Shown here: piece by piece, positions 50,744-58,821 of the stretch
Layout: every line of letters begins with the position of its first letter
Position numbering within the stretch: the first letter of the stretch is position 1
DNA from: DATHVR01 sp035461175
GTDB lineage: Bacteria; Actinomycetota; Acidimicrobiia; Spongiisociales; ZC4RG35
Reading direction: 5' to 3'
Assembly (NCBI GenBank): GCA_035461175.1
Contig: DATHVR010000030.1
Span: 1 to 64,000, forward strand
Length of the DNA stretch: 64,000 nucleotides
The notes under the pieces: generated by a model
What the model was told of the DNA's origin: nothing
What the model saw: the letters and a program-made list of their open reading frames with translations, nothing else
The model's database searches: none
Made by a program: the position numbers and the translations under genes

Positions 50744-51898
50744 ATGAGCCAGAGCAGCGACTCCAACCTGGGACGGGTCAAGACCCGTACCCACACCCTC
50801 GAGGGACCTTTCCGCGTCCAGGGTGGCGGGGTGCTCTCCCAGGTGATCCTGGCGTACGAGCAATACGGGGAGGTGAACGAGGCAGGAGACAACGTCATCC
50901 TGCTCTTCCACGCCCTCACCGGCAGCCAGCACGCCGCCGGCTGGAACCACACCGTGCCCGACCTGGCGGTGGAATGGACCGAGGAGTGCCAGGAAGGATG
51001 GTGGGACGGGTTCATCGGACCCGGCAAGGCGCTCGACACCGACCGCTTCGCCGTGTTCTGCGTCAACTACCTGGGCGGGTGCTACGGATCCACCGGGCCG
51101 GCCTCGGTTGACCCCGAGACCGAGCGTCCGTACGGTTCCCGCTTCCCCGAGATCGCCCTCACCGACATCGTCGATTCCCAGATGCAGATGCTGGAAGAGA
51201 TGGGCATCTCCCGCCTTCACGCCGTGATCGGAGGATCGGTCGGCGGAATGATGGCCGTGGTCGCCGCCACCCGCTATCCCGATCGGGTCGACCTGGTGAT
51301 TCCGATCGCCGCCGGGCTGGCGGTCACCTCGCTGCAGGTGATCCACAATTTCGAGCAGATGTTCGCAATCGTCTCCGATCCCGACTTCAAGGGCGGCGAC
51401 TACTACGGGGGTCCCGGTCCCCAGCTCGGGCTCGCCCACGCTCGCATGATCGGGCACAAGACATTCGTCTCGCTCGATGCCCTCCGCCGGCGGGCCCGCG
51501 ACGAGGTCATCCAGAACGAGGACCTGGGCGGGTATCGGGTGGGGCACTCGCTGGAGTCGTACATGCTCCATCAGGGCCAGAAGTTCGTGGAGCGCTTCGA
51601 TGCCAATACCTACCTGCGGGTGATGGAGGTGTGGCAGCGCTTCGACCTGGAGGCAGAGGTGGGAGCACCGATTCCGGAGTTGCTCGCCCGTTGTCGGGAA
51701 CAGGCATGGCTGGTGCTCACCATCGACAGCGATGTTTGCTTCTACCCCGACGAGCAACGAGACATGGTGGCGGCGCTCCGGGCCTCCAATGTCCCGGTGC
51801 GGTGGTTCACGGTCCACTCGGACAAGGGCCATGACTCGTTCCTGATCGAGCCCTGGCTGTACGAGGCGCTGCTCAGGGACATCCTCGCCGTACCCTGA
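50744..51898 (+). CDS. metX: homoserine O-acetyltransferase
   Basis: 384 residues. VILAYEQYGEVNEAGDNVIL, LLFHALTGSQHAAGW, FAVFCVNYLGGCYGSTGPAS, HAVIGGSVGGMMAVVAATRY (nucleophile Ser in G-G-S-V-G-G), DVCFYPDEQRDMVAALRAS and VHSDKGHDSFLIE (His of the triad) are the MetX signatures. It transfers acetyl from acetyl-CoA to homoserine for MetY. Some family members use succinyl-CoA; the residues deciding this cannot be judged here. Confidence 0.92.
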   Translation: MSQSSDSNLGRVKTRTHTLEGPFRVQGGGVLSQVILAYEQYGEVNEAGDNVILLFHALTGSQHAAGWNHTVPDLAVEWTEECQEGWWDGFIGPGKALDTDRFAVFCVNYLGGCYGSTGPASVDPETERPYGSRFPEIALTDIVDSQMQMLEEMGISRLHAVIGGSVGGMMAVVAATRYPDRVDLVIPIAAGLAVTSLQVIHNFEQMFAIVSDPDFKGGDYYGGPGPQLGLAHARMIGHKTFVSLDALRRRARDEVIQNEDLGGYRVGHSLESYMLHQGQKFVERFDANTYLRVMEVWQRFDLEAEVGAPIPELLARCREQAWLVLTIDSDVCFYPDEQRDMVAALRASNVPVRWFTVHSDKGHDSFLIEPWLYEALLRDILAVP

Positions 51899-51942
51899 GG
51901 CCGAATAGGGACCTTCCCCCATAGACAGATGGACGACGGCGG

Positions 51943-52608
51943 ATGATGCTCGAACCCATGCCAGATATCTTGACCAACGCGGGCGCGCCCCTTATCGGGT
52001 ACCTGTTGGGAGCGGTGCCGTTCGCCCTCCTCATCGGGAGGATGCTCGGTATCGACCTGCGGACCGAGGGGACCGGCAACGTCGGAGCCGGCAACCTCAC
52101 CAAACTGGCCGGGCTCCCTTACGGGGCGGCGGCGGCGATCCTGGATGGACTCAAGGGTCTGCTGCCGGTCCTGGTGGCCCGCCGCCTTGGCCTGGCCGAC
52201 GGCGTGGCGGCCGCCGGTGGTGTGGCCGCCGTGATCGGCCACAACTGGTCGATCTACCTGCGCTCCCGCTCCGGGCGGGGGATGGCGACCTCGGTCGGAG
52301 TCCTGGTTGGGCTGGCGCCTTCGCTGATGGTCTGGACCGGGCTGTGGGCCGTGATCGGCTGGTGGATCGGAGGCGGTCTGGGCGGTTTCGTCGGCTGGGC
52401 GTTGCTTGGTCCGGTGGCGGTTATGGCGGGATATCCCCGGCCGGTGGTCATGACCGCCTTCACGCTCTCCCTGATCGTGCTCCTCCGCCGCGCTCAGGGG
52501 CAGGACGGAGACTCGTTCGAGTGGCGGGATGTGGCGGAGCGGGTGGTCTGGGACACCGATCGACCGGAGACGCTGGAGGACGGAAGAGCGGAAAGACCGG
52601 TCCGGTGA
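51943..52608 (+). CDS. plsY: glycerol-3-phosphate acyltransferase PlsY
   Basis: 221 residues. LIGYLLGAVPFALLIGRMLG, GIDLRTEGTGNVGAGNLTKL (G-x-G-N-x-G-A-x-N, the acyl-phosphate site), AVIGHNWSIYLRSRSGRGMA (G-H-N-W...G-R-G) are the PlsY motifs; five to seven helices. ATG 51943, 51946 and 51958 are all possible starts; 51958 gives the usual short N-terminus. It uses acyl-phosphate to make lysophosphatidate. Its stop overlaps the next start (GTGA). Confidence 0.9.
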   Translation: MMLEPMPDILTNAGAPLIGYLLGAVPFALLIGRMLGIDLRTEGTGNVGAGNLTKLAGLPYGAAAAILDGLKGLLPVLVARRLGLADGVAAAGGVAAVIGHNWSIYLRSRSGRGMATSVGVLVGLAPSLMVWTGLWAVIGWWIGGGLGGFVGWALLGPVAVMAGYPRPVVMTAFTLSLIVLLRRAQGQDGDSFEWRDVAERVVWDTDRPETLEDGRAERPVR

Positions 52609-53957
52609 GAAAAAGCTGGGCCGTGGCCATCGGTCTGGTGATCGCCGCCGCCTATCTGGCGGCGTTCATCTTCTTCATCGAACCCGAGGATCTTCCTGCG
52701 CCGACTACCTGGACCATCGTGCTCCTGGGAGCGGCGGTGGTTGCCCAGCTCGCCGGTGTATGGATGTTCGGTGAACTGTTTCGCCAGGGCCTGGCTGCCA
52801 TCGGACGCCGCGTCTCTGGCTGGCTTGGCTTTCGGGCGGCGCTGGTGGGCGCCACGGTCGCCCGGTTGTTGCCGGCGGGAGGGGCCGTCACACCTCTGGC
52901 CATGTCGTGGACGGTCAAGAGCCGCGTGCCTCACGCCAGCGGGGCGGCGATCCGCGCCACTGCCCTCAACTACGGCGCCCTGCTCGTCATCACCGGTATC
53001 GGTCTGCTTCTCGCCGACGGGATGCGAAACTGGTCGGGCCGGATGCGGATAGTGGGGGCGGGTTCCCTGCTGATAGGAGGCGTGGTGCTCGCGATCGGGA
53101 CCCGCCTCGGAGCGGTGTTACGCCGCCTGCCCCACCGTATTGCCGACCGGTTCCGGCACTCCACGGTCGATCTCGCCCTCGACCCGCGCGGCCACGGCCT
53201 GGTCTGGGGAAGGATCCTGACCGAGACTGCGGTACTCGGCCTGGTGCTGGTCGTGTTCGAGATCGAACTTGCCCCGATGCAACTGGCCGCCGCCTTCGGT
53301 ATGTCCCAGCTGGCGGCGGGCATCCCCGGCACCCCGGGCGGGGCCGGATTTGCCGAAGCGGGGCTGGTGGGAGGTCTCGCCCTGTTCGGGGTTGGCGCCT
53401 CCACCGCCCTGGCACCGGTCCTGGTCTTCCGCATCGTCTCCTACTGGCTTCCGGCCGGAGCGGGGCTCCTAGCCGGCACTGCCGCCTTTCTCCGGGCCGG
53501 AGCTAGCGTCGAGCCGATGAAAGCCAATTTCGACCTTCACGACCAAGACGGCAATCGGGTTACTTCCGACGACTACGCCGGAAAGCGCCTGATCATGTTC
53601 TTCTATCCCAAGGCGATGACGGCTGGATGTACCACCGAGGCCTGCGACTTCCGCGATTCCTACGAGGAGTTGCTCGAGGCCGGTTATGAGATCGTCGGGG
53701 TCAGCCCCGACGCCCCCGAGGACAACGCCGAGTTCCGCAAGAAGGAAGGGCTGCCCTTCCCGCTCCTGTCCGACCAGGACCATGCCTTGGCCGACCAGCT
53801 CGGCGCCTGGGGGACGAAGAAGCTCTACGGCAAGGAGGTCGAGGGTCTGATCCGCTCTACCTTCGTGATCGGCCCCGAGGGCGAGGTCGAAGAGGTATAT
53901 CGCAACGTCAAGGCCACCGGCCACGTCGAACGGCTCAAGAAGGACCTGCTGACCTGA
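52605..53957 (+). CDS. UPF0104-like membrane protein in frame with Bcp peroxiredoxin
   Basis: A continuous 450-codon frame. Residues 1-304 are a multi-pass membrane protein of the lysylphosphatidylglycerol synthetase/UPF0104 flippase type (VIAAAYLAAFIFFIEPEDLP, LVGATVARLLPAGGAVTPLA, GMSQLAAGIPGTPGGAGFAE, VLVFRIVSYWLPAGAGLLAG), overlapping plsY by GTGA. Without any stop codon the frame runs into a complete Bcp-type peroxiredoxin at residue 305. UPF0104 proteins normally end near here. A TAG lies in another frame exactly at the junction (53504-53506), so a lost base could have removed the stop; alternatively this is a real fusion. Confidence 0.65.
   Translation: MRKSWAVAIGLVIAAAYLAAFIFFIEPEDLPAPTTWTIVLLGAAVVAQLAGVWMFGELFRQGLAAIGRRVSGWLGFRAALVGATVARLLPAGGAVTPLAMSWTVKSRVPHASGAAIRATALNYGALLVITGIGLLLADGMRNWSGRMRIVGAGSLLIGGVVLAIGTRLGAVLRRLPHRIADRFRHSTVDLALDPRGHGLVWGRILTETAVLGLVLVVFEIELAPMQLAAAFGMSQLAAGIPGTPGGAGFAEAGLVGGLALFGVGASTALAPVLVFRIVSYWLPAGAGLLAGTAAFLRAGASVEPMKANFDLHDQDGNRVTSDDYAGKRLIMFFYPKAMTAGCTTEACDFRDSYEELLEAGYEIVGVSPDAPEDNAEFRKKEGLPFPLLSDQDHALADQLGAWGTKKLYGKEVEGLIRSTFVIGPEGEVEEVYRNVKATGHVERLKKDLLT
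53504..53509 (+). promoter_or_regulatory. -10 box for a leaderless bcp transcript
   Basis: TAGCGT lies 7 nt before ATG 53517, the same spacing as at other leaderless starts in this window (9234, 46259, 61465). It suggests that the peroxiredoxin can be transcribed and translated on its own despite the continuous upstream frame. Confidence 0.5.
53517..53957 (+). CDS. bcp: Bcp-type thiol peroxidase (peroxiredoxin)
   Basis: 146 residues from ATG 53517: ANFDLHDQDGNRVTSDDYAG, KRLIMFFYPKAMTAGCTTEA (peroxidatic Cys in T-x-x-C with the catalytic Thr) followed by CDFRDSYEELLEAGYEIVGV (Cys five residues later, the resolving Cys of BCP/PrxQ), then SPDAPEDNAEFRKKEGLPFP and KLYGKEVEGLIRSTFVIGPE. Complete and probably active. 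Same frame as the upstream membrane protein; an internal -10 box supports independent expression. Confidence 0.85.
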   Translation: MKANFDLHDQDGNRVTSDDYAGKRLIMFFYPKAMTAGCTTEACDFRDSYEELLEAGYEIVGVSPDAPEDNAEFRKKEGLPFPLLSDQDHALADQLGAWGTKKLYGKEVEGLIRSTFVIGPEGEVEEVYRNVKATGHVERLKKDLLT

Positions 53958-53982
53958 TCGGAAGCGGGTTGCCCCGGGGCGG

Positions 53983-54750
53983 CTAGCGGCCCGGGCCGGG
54001 TGGGCCGGCGAAGACCTGGGCGATCTCCATCCAGCGCCGGGCCAGACCACCCTCCATCACCAGGTGAGTGTCGGCGAGATTGCGCCGCTGGGTCACCACC
54101 AGGCATAAGTCCTCGACCGGGCCGGTGATCGAGGCGTTTTCTTCGTCGTTCCACACCCGGATCGTCCCCGATGGGCCCCGCAGTGCCACCCGCACCCGTT
54201 GGTCGGGGATCTCCAACCCTCGATTCGAGAACGACCAGGAGAAGGTCCGCACTCCGAGGTCGGCGATGTGGAAGAGGCGGTCTGTCACGGGAAGGGAGGC
54301 GCCGAGGGCATCGGCGACGTCGGTGCCGTGGGCCCAGGTCTCCATCAGCCGGGCCACCACCGACGAGCGGGCCCGCATCGGTGGCCCGTACCAGGGGAGC
54401 CGCTGCTCGGGGTCGACTCGGGCGAAGGCAGCGATCAGATCGGCCCGGGCCTTTTGCCACCACCCCAGGGTGTTGGGGCCATCGAGGGCCCGGTGGCGGT
54501 GGAGCTCGGCCACGTCGCCGGTGAGCGCCTCGATGTCGCGGTTCACCTGCTCGACGAAGGCATCGGGGTCGGACGCGGCGAGAGCGGCTCGCTCGTCGAA
54601 GTAGGCGAGGTGGCCGATCTGGTCCCGAATCGTCCACGGCTCGGCTGGAGTAATCGCCTCCCAACCGGCCGAATCCAGGCCTTCGATCAGCCTCATCAGC
54701 GCCTCGGTCTCGGCGGAGAGATCCGCCAGCAGCTCTGCGATCGTGCTCAT
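53983..54750 (-). CDS. mycothiol/maleylpyruvate isomerase-type metal-binding protein (TIGR03084-like)
   Basis: 255 residues from ATG 54750. TIAELLADLSAETEALMRLI, WTIRDQIGHLAYFDERAALA (first metal His) and VVARLMETWAHGTDVADALG (E-x-x-x-H) form the DinB_2-like metal site. The C-terminal part (IRVWNDEENASITGPVEDLC, RRNLADTHLVMEGGLARRWM) is the conserved tail of the TIGR03084 group. Its start overlaps the stop of the thioesterase gene (ATGA), so it is third in a three-gene overlapping operon. Confidence 0.87.
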   Translation of the reverse strand: MSTIAELLADLSAETEALMRLIEGLDSAGWEAITPAEPWTIRDQIGHLAYFDERAALAASDPDAFVEQVNRDIEALTGDVAELHRHRALDGPNTLGWWQKARADLIAAFARVDPEQRLPWYGPPMRARSSVVARLMETWAHGTDVADALGASLPVTDRLFHIADLGVRTFSWSFSNRGLEIPDQRVRVALRGPSGTIRVWNDEENASITGPVEDLCLVVTQRRNLADTHLVMEGGLARRWMEIAQVFAGPPGPGR

Positions 54751-55160
54751 CCCAGGTCCTCGTTGACGACCGCCATGGTGGCATGGAGGCGGGCGACATG
54801 GACCGCTTCGGCCCACACGTCGGCCTGGGTGAACACCAGCGTCCGTCCCGGCTTCACGACTTCTCCGCGACACCTGAGTTCCTCACCCCTGCCCGGCCGC
54901 AGCAGCTGGATCGACAGGTCAGAGGTCAATACCGATTGTCCCGGCTGCACCACGGTCGAGGCGGCGCCGCCGGCAGTGTGGTCGGCCATCGTGGTGATCA
55001 CCCCGGCGTGGAGATAGCCGTGCTGCTGGAGGTGGCGCGGTTCAACCCGCAAGCGCGTCTCGACCCAGCCCGGGCCGGCATCTGCCAGTTCGTAGCCGAC
55101 CTCCCGGATGAAGGGGGCGAGGGCGAAGACCGCTTGGACCCGGGACATCGCCTGGTTCAT
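54747..55160 (-). CDS. PaaI-type hotdog thioesterase
   Basis: 137 residues: VGYELADAGPGWVETRLRVE, LQQHGYLHAGVITTMADHTA (the H-G-G/Y-x-x-x-x-x-x-D/A hotdog active-site helix), GQSVLTSDLSIQLLRPGRGE and LRCRGEVVKPGRTLVFTQAD. It hydrolyses acyl- or aryl-CoA thioesters. Both ends overlap neighbours by ATGA, making a tightly coupled operon GyrI-like, thioesterase, DinB_2-type. Confidence 0.88.
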   Translation of the reverse strand: MNQAMSRVQAVFALAPFIREVGYELADAGPGWVETRLRVEPRHLQQHGYLHAGVITTMADHTAGGAASTVVQPGQSVLTSDLSIQLLRPGRGEELRCRGEVVKPGRTLVFTQADVWAEAVHVARLHATMAVVNEDLG

Positions 55161-55603
55161 CGACTACGCAGGGGCCATACGAGCTGGATGCCAGGCTCGT
55201 CGTGGGCGGTGCCGGGCCATAGCCGGGCCCAGGGGTGACCGGCCGCATCGGAGCCGACGTCCCGCTGCATCTCGTCCAGGGCGGTAACCAGCCCCGCCAC
55301 GTCCCCGTCGTGCCACCGGCTGGCAGCCTTACCACCGGGAAGGATCGTCGAACGCAGAGTCGGCACCGAGTGCGCACCGGTGAGCGGGATCCCGATATCG
55401 ACCGCTATGGGCTCGGCCCGGTCGGTGAAACGCACAAAAGGTGCGCCGGCGGTGGGCACACGAGCAGCGGTGACTGCGGCCCGGACCCGGGCGAGTCCCT
55501 GCTCCACGACCTGGGCGAATCGGTCCACGGAGGTTGATCGTCCCAGGGCGACTGCCGGCACCGGCTCGACCTCGATCACCTCGATCTGGCCCGCCCGGCT
55601 CAT
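55157..55603 (-). CDS. GyrI-like effector-binding domain protein
   Basis: 148 residues: EVIEVEPVPAVALGRSTSVD, PTAGAPFVRFTDRAEPIAVD (the P-F-x-x-Y/F block), LRSTILPGGKAASRWHDGDV and WPGTAHDEPGIQLVWPLRSR, matching the SHS2-duplicated GyrI/BmrR ligand-binding fold. No DNA-binding domain, so a stand-alone small-molecule binder or hydrolase. First gene of the overlapping three-gene operon. A 23-bp tandem repeat lies directly upstream. Confidence 0.85.
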   Translation of the reverse strand: MSRAGQIEVIEVEPVPAVALGRSTSVDRFAQVVEQGLARVRAAVTAARVPTAGAPFVRFTDRAEPIAVDIGIPLTGAHSVPTLRSTILPGGKAASRWHDGDVAGLVTALDEMQRDVGSDAAGHPWARLWPGTAHDEPGIQLVWPLRSR

Positions 55604-55621
55604 TCCTGTGTTCCTTGCCCG

Positions 55622-55743
55622 ACCACCCTCATGATTCCCCCATCACCACCGTGCTCATTCCCCCACCACAACCGTCATGATTCCCCTTCCACCACCGTCA
55701 TGACTCCCCCACCACCACCGTCATGATTCCCCCACCACCACCA
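55622..55743. repeat. 23-bp tandem repeat at carboxylase 3' end (about five units)
   Basis: On the minus strand each unit contains GTGGTGG...GGGGAATCATGA. TCATGA recurs at 55629, 55675, 55698 and 55721, with a variant near 55652, giving a strict 23-bp period. The unit at 55721 is the carboxylase stop itself (coding VVVGES-stop), so the repeat is an amplified copy of the gene's last codons into the intergenic region. Confidence 0.75.
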
Positions 55744-57697
55744 GTACCGCCTCGGCGGCGACCTGGTCTCCCGCTCCGGCGTGGATGGCGGTGACCACCC
55801 CGCCGTGGGGGGCGCGCAGTGAGTGCTCCATCTTCATCGCCTCCAGCACCACCAGCACCTGGCCTTCCTCCACCGTGTCGCCTTCCTCGACCGTCACCCG
55901 TATCACCTTCCCGGGCATGGGGGCGTGGAGCGAGCCCGGGTCCTCTTCGTGCTCGGTGTCGGGGAACCGGGGCTTCTCGGTGAGTTGCACCGGACCTTCG
56001 GGGCCGTCGACGTAGATGGTGTCGCCCGACTGATGCACCCGATACCAGCCCAGCAAGCCCTCGAGCTCCAGGCCGACCCGGTCCTCGCTCGCTTCCAGCA
56101 GGCGAGCGTTATCGTATCCGTCGACGGTGAGGCGGCCGGAGCGGTCGAAGCTGTATCCGACCTCGATTTCCCCATGGCTGCCGGCGAAGTCGATCCGCTG
56201 GGGCTGTGAGGGCACGTTGCGCCAGCCGCTGGGGAGGGTGCCCAGTGCTCTGGCCTGGTGCCGGTGCCGGACCTGGGCGGCGAGAGCGGCCGCCACCGCC
56301 GCCCGCCGCTCCCCGTCGGCGTCGACCAATGGAGCGCTGAGGGCGGAGGGCTCGTGGCGCTCCAGAAAGTGGGTGTCGATCTCGCCCGCCAGGAACTCGG
56401 GATGGCGGAGGATGCGAACCAGCAGGTCCCGGTTGGTGACCGATCCGTGCACCGCCGCCCGTTCCAGGCTGCGGGCGAGGAGGATGGCCGCCTCGGCGCG
56501 GGTGGGAGCCCACGCCACCACCTTGGCCAACATCGGGTCGTAGTAGACGCTGATCTCCGAGCCGCTCTCGACCCCGCTGTCCACCCGCAGGCCCTCGGCC
56601 GCCGGGACCTCGAAGCGATCCAGGGTTCCCGTCACGGGCAGGAAGCCCGCCGAGGGGTCCTCGGCATACAGGCGGGCCTCGATGGCGTGACCGACGAGGG
56701 AGGGACGCAGGGCGGCTTCGGGCAGCGGCTCGCCCATCGCCACCGTCAGTTGCAGACGCACCAGATCGAGGCCGGTCACCATCTCGGTGACGGGGTGCTC
56801 GACCTGAAGCCGGGTGTTCATCTCCAGGAAGTAGAACTCGCCCTCCTGGTACAGGAACTCGACGGTGCCCGCCCCGACATAGTCGACGGCGCGGGCAGCG
56901 GCGACGGCCGCCTCACCCATCCGGGTGCGGGTGGCTTCGTCGATCACCGGCGAGGGGGCCTCCTCGATGATCTTCTGGTGGCGACGCTGGATCGAACACT
57001 CACGCTCGAACAGCGACACGGTCTCCCCGGCTGTGTCGGCGAAGATCTGGATCTCGATGTGGCGAGGCGCCTCCAGGTACTTCTCCAGGAACAAGGTGTC
57101 GTCGCCGAAGGCGGCTCCTGCCTCCCGGCGGGCGGCCTCGATCGCCTCGTCCAGTTCCTCCGGTTCGGCGACGATTCGCATGCCTTTGCCGCCTCCGCCG
57201 GCCGAGGCCTTGACCAGTACCGGGTAGCCGATCCTGGTTGCCAGCTCGGCCGCCTCGGCCGGATCTGAACCGGTGAGATCGAAGCCGGCCAGCGTGGGGA
57301 CCCCGGCCGCTTCCATCAGGCGTTTGGAGGCGAGCTTGGAACCCATCACCTCGATGGCGGTGGCCGGAGGGCCGATCCAGATCAGCCCCGCCTCCTCCAC
57401 GGCCCGGGCGAAAGAGGCGTTCTCGGCCAGGAATCCGTAACCGGGGTGGACGGCGTCGGCGCCGAGGCGCCGGGCGGCGGCCACCACCGCCTCGATGTCG
57501 AGATAGGTTTCGGCCGGGGAGTTGCCGGTCAGGGCCGCGGCCGAGTCGGCCTCACGGACGAAAGGGGCGCTGCGGTCGGCCTCGGAGTAGACGGCGGCGG
57601 TGGCGATACCCATCCGGCGGCAGGTGGCGAAGATGCGTCGGGTGATCTCGCCCCGATTGGCGACGAGGAGCCTGGTGATGGTCGATTGCTGGGCCAT
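55721..57697 (-). CDS. acyl-CoA carboxylase alpha subunit (biotin carboxylase + BCCP)
   Basis: 658 residues from ATG 57697. Biotin carboxylase domain (1-445): LLVANRGEITRRIFATCRRM, ADAVHPGYGFLAENASFARA, VLVKASAGGGGKGMRIVAEP (ATP-grasp glycine loop), FLEKYLEAPRHIEIQIFADT, FYFLEMNTRLQVEHPVTEMV. A linker domain (445-580) follows, then a biotinyl domain (580-658) with EAMKM, biotin on K622. It makes carboxybiotin for the beta subunit at 59271. The substrate could be acetyl-, propionyl- or methylcrotonyl-CoA. Confidence 0.92.
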   Translation of the reverse strand: MAQQSTITRLLVANRGEITRRIFATCRRMGIATAAVYSEADRSAPFVREADSAAALTGNSPAETYLDIEAVVAAARRLGADAVHPGYGFLAENASFARAVEEAGLIWIGPPATAIEVMGSKLASKRLMEAAGVPTLAGFDLTGSDPAEAAELATRIGYPVLVKASAGGGGKGMRIVAEPEELDEAIEAARREAGAAFGDDTLFLEKYLEAPRHIEIQIFADTAGETVSLFERECSIQRRHQKIIEEAPSPVIDEATRTRMGEAAVAAARAVDYVGAGTVEFLYQEGEFYFLEMNTRLQVEHPVTEMVTGLDLVRLQLTVAMGEPLPEAALRPSLVGHAIEARLYAEDPSAGFLPVTGTLDRFEVPAAEGLRVDSGVESGSEISVYYDPMLAKVVAWAPTRAEAAILLARSLERAAVHGSVTNRDLLVRILRHPEFLAGEIDTHFLERHEPSALSAPLVDADGERRAAVAAALAAQVRHRHQARALGTLPSGWRNVPSQPQRIDFAGSHGEIEVGYSFDRSGRLTVDGYDNARLLEASEDRVGLELEGLLGWYRVHQSGDTIYVDGPEGPVQLTEKPRFPDTEHEEDPGSLHAPMPGKVIRVTVEEGDTVEEGQVLVVLEAMKMEHSLRAPHGGVVTAIHAGAGDQVAAEAVLVVVGES

Positions 57698-57783
57698 GGC
57701 AGGACCGGAACGGTAGCGGCCGGTCGCAGCGCTATGTCTCCGAGTCGGATAGGTTGGGGGTGAAAGCGAGAGGAGACCAGTCC

Positions 57784-58107
57784 ATGACCTATCAGCTTCG
57801 ACCGATCGAGACCCGGATCCTGGCGATGCGACAGGCGGGGCTGAGCGACGCCGAGATCGGCACGAAGGTGCGCAAGAGCCCGTCCCGAGTGGCGATGATC
57901 GCCGATTGGGCCCAGCACCCGGCGCGCGGCTCGGGTTTGAAGCGCGAGGACGAGGTCCTGTCTCCTGTGGCCAAGAGGGTCCTGGCGATGCGGGCCGAAG
58001 GCCAGTCGCACGCCGAGATCGGCGATCGTCTCCGGCGCGGCCCTCGCTATGTACGTCAGGTCGAAGGCCTGGCCCACTTCCGCCGGTACCGGGAACTCCT
58101 GGGTTGA
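57784..58107 (+). CDS. small protein with two tandem HTH-like repeats
   Basis: 107 residues from ATG 57784. Two halves repeat the same pattern: ETRILAMRQAGLSDAEIGTK and AKRVLAMRAEGQSHAEIGDR, each followed by a basic recognition-like helix (VRKSPSRVAMIADWA; LRRGPRYVRQVEGLA). This resembles two sigma-region-4/LuxR-like HTHs and suggests an internal duplication. Putative DNA-binding protein. Its stop overlaps the TTG start of the next gene. Confidence 0.75.
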   Translation: MTYQLRPIETRILAMRQAGLSDAEIGTKVRKSPSRVAMIADWAQHPARGSGLKREDEVLSPVAKRVLAMRAEGQSHAEIGDRLRRGPRYVRQVEGLAHFRRYRELLG

Positions 58108-58769
58108 CCACACCCGAGCCGTCCCCGCCCCGGCGGGGGATAGGAGTAGGCACCGCGCTGCTGGTGGCGATGGTGCTGGGGTTGGTGGCCGTCATCGGTC
58201 TCACGGTGTGGGGGATCCGCAACATCGCCGACGCCGTGCCGACTCCCGCCGATCTGTCGGCGGCCCTGGAGCCGGAGCCATATCAGGAGATCGGCCCCAC
58301 CGTCGTCCGTTCGGTTCGTGACCTGGCCAACCTGACCACGATCGAACTGGTCGAGTACACGATCGTCGAGAAGGGGACCGATGCCGGATTCCTGGCCTGG
58401 GCCCGGGGCGACAGCCTGGAGTTGTTCGCCGTGGCCCGGATCGGAGCCGGGGTCGACCTCGGCTCCGTCAACGTCCGTTCCTTCGACCTGTCTGAGGACG
58501 GGGTGGTGGAAATGGTGGTGCCGGCGGCCGAGATCCAGTACGTGGCGGTCGACAATGAAGCTACCCAGATCCTCGATCGCTCCACCGGCTTGTTCACCAA
58601 GGGCGACCCCCGGCTCGAGTCGGATGCCCGGCGGGTGGCTGAGGAGATCCTCCAGCAGGCCGCCATCGAGGAGGGAATCCTCGACACCGCCGAGGAGAAC
58701 GCCTCCGAGGTCATCACCAACTTCCTGCTCAGCCTCGGCTACCGCGACGTGATCATCGAGTTCGAATAG
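58104..58769 (+). CDS. DUF4230 protein, single membrane anchor
   Basis: 221 residues from a TTG start at 58104 (TTGA overlap with the previous stop). IGVGTALLVAMVLGLVAVIG followed by LTVWGIRNI is a membrane anchor. The rest (VRSVRDLANLTTIELVEYTI, LELFAVARIGAGVDLGSVNV, VEMVVPAAEIQYVAVDNEAT, ENASEVITNFLLSLGYRDVI) matches the DUF4230 layout, probably extracytoplasmic. The rare start codon and overlap imply coupled, reduced translation relative to the HTH protein. Confidence 0.82.
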   Translation: MTTPEPSPPRRGIGVGTALLVAMVLGLVAVIGLTVWGIRNIADAVPTPADLSAALEPEPYQEIGPTVVRSVRDLANLTTIELVEYTIVEKGTDAGFLAWARGDSLELFAVARIGAGVDLGSVNVRSFDLSEDGVVEMVVPAAEIQYVAVDNEATQILDRSTGLFTKGDPRLESDARRVAEEILQQAAIEEGILDTAEENASEVITNFLLSLGYRDVIIEFE

Positions 58770-58773
58770 ATCC

Positions 58774-58821
58774 TTTTCGCGACAGAATTGCGCGCCATGG
58801 CGCGCAATTCATGCGCGAAAA
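58774..58821. repeat. dispersed palindrome, family A copy 2
   Basis: TTTTCGCG-ACA, then GAATTGCGCGCC and its complement, then ATG-CGCGAAAA; same as copy 1 at 42518 except that TGT in the right arm is ATG. It begins 4 bp after the DUF4230 stop and covers the last codons and stop of the convergent Ddn-like gene. Confidence 0.8.
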
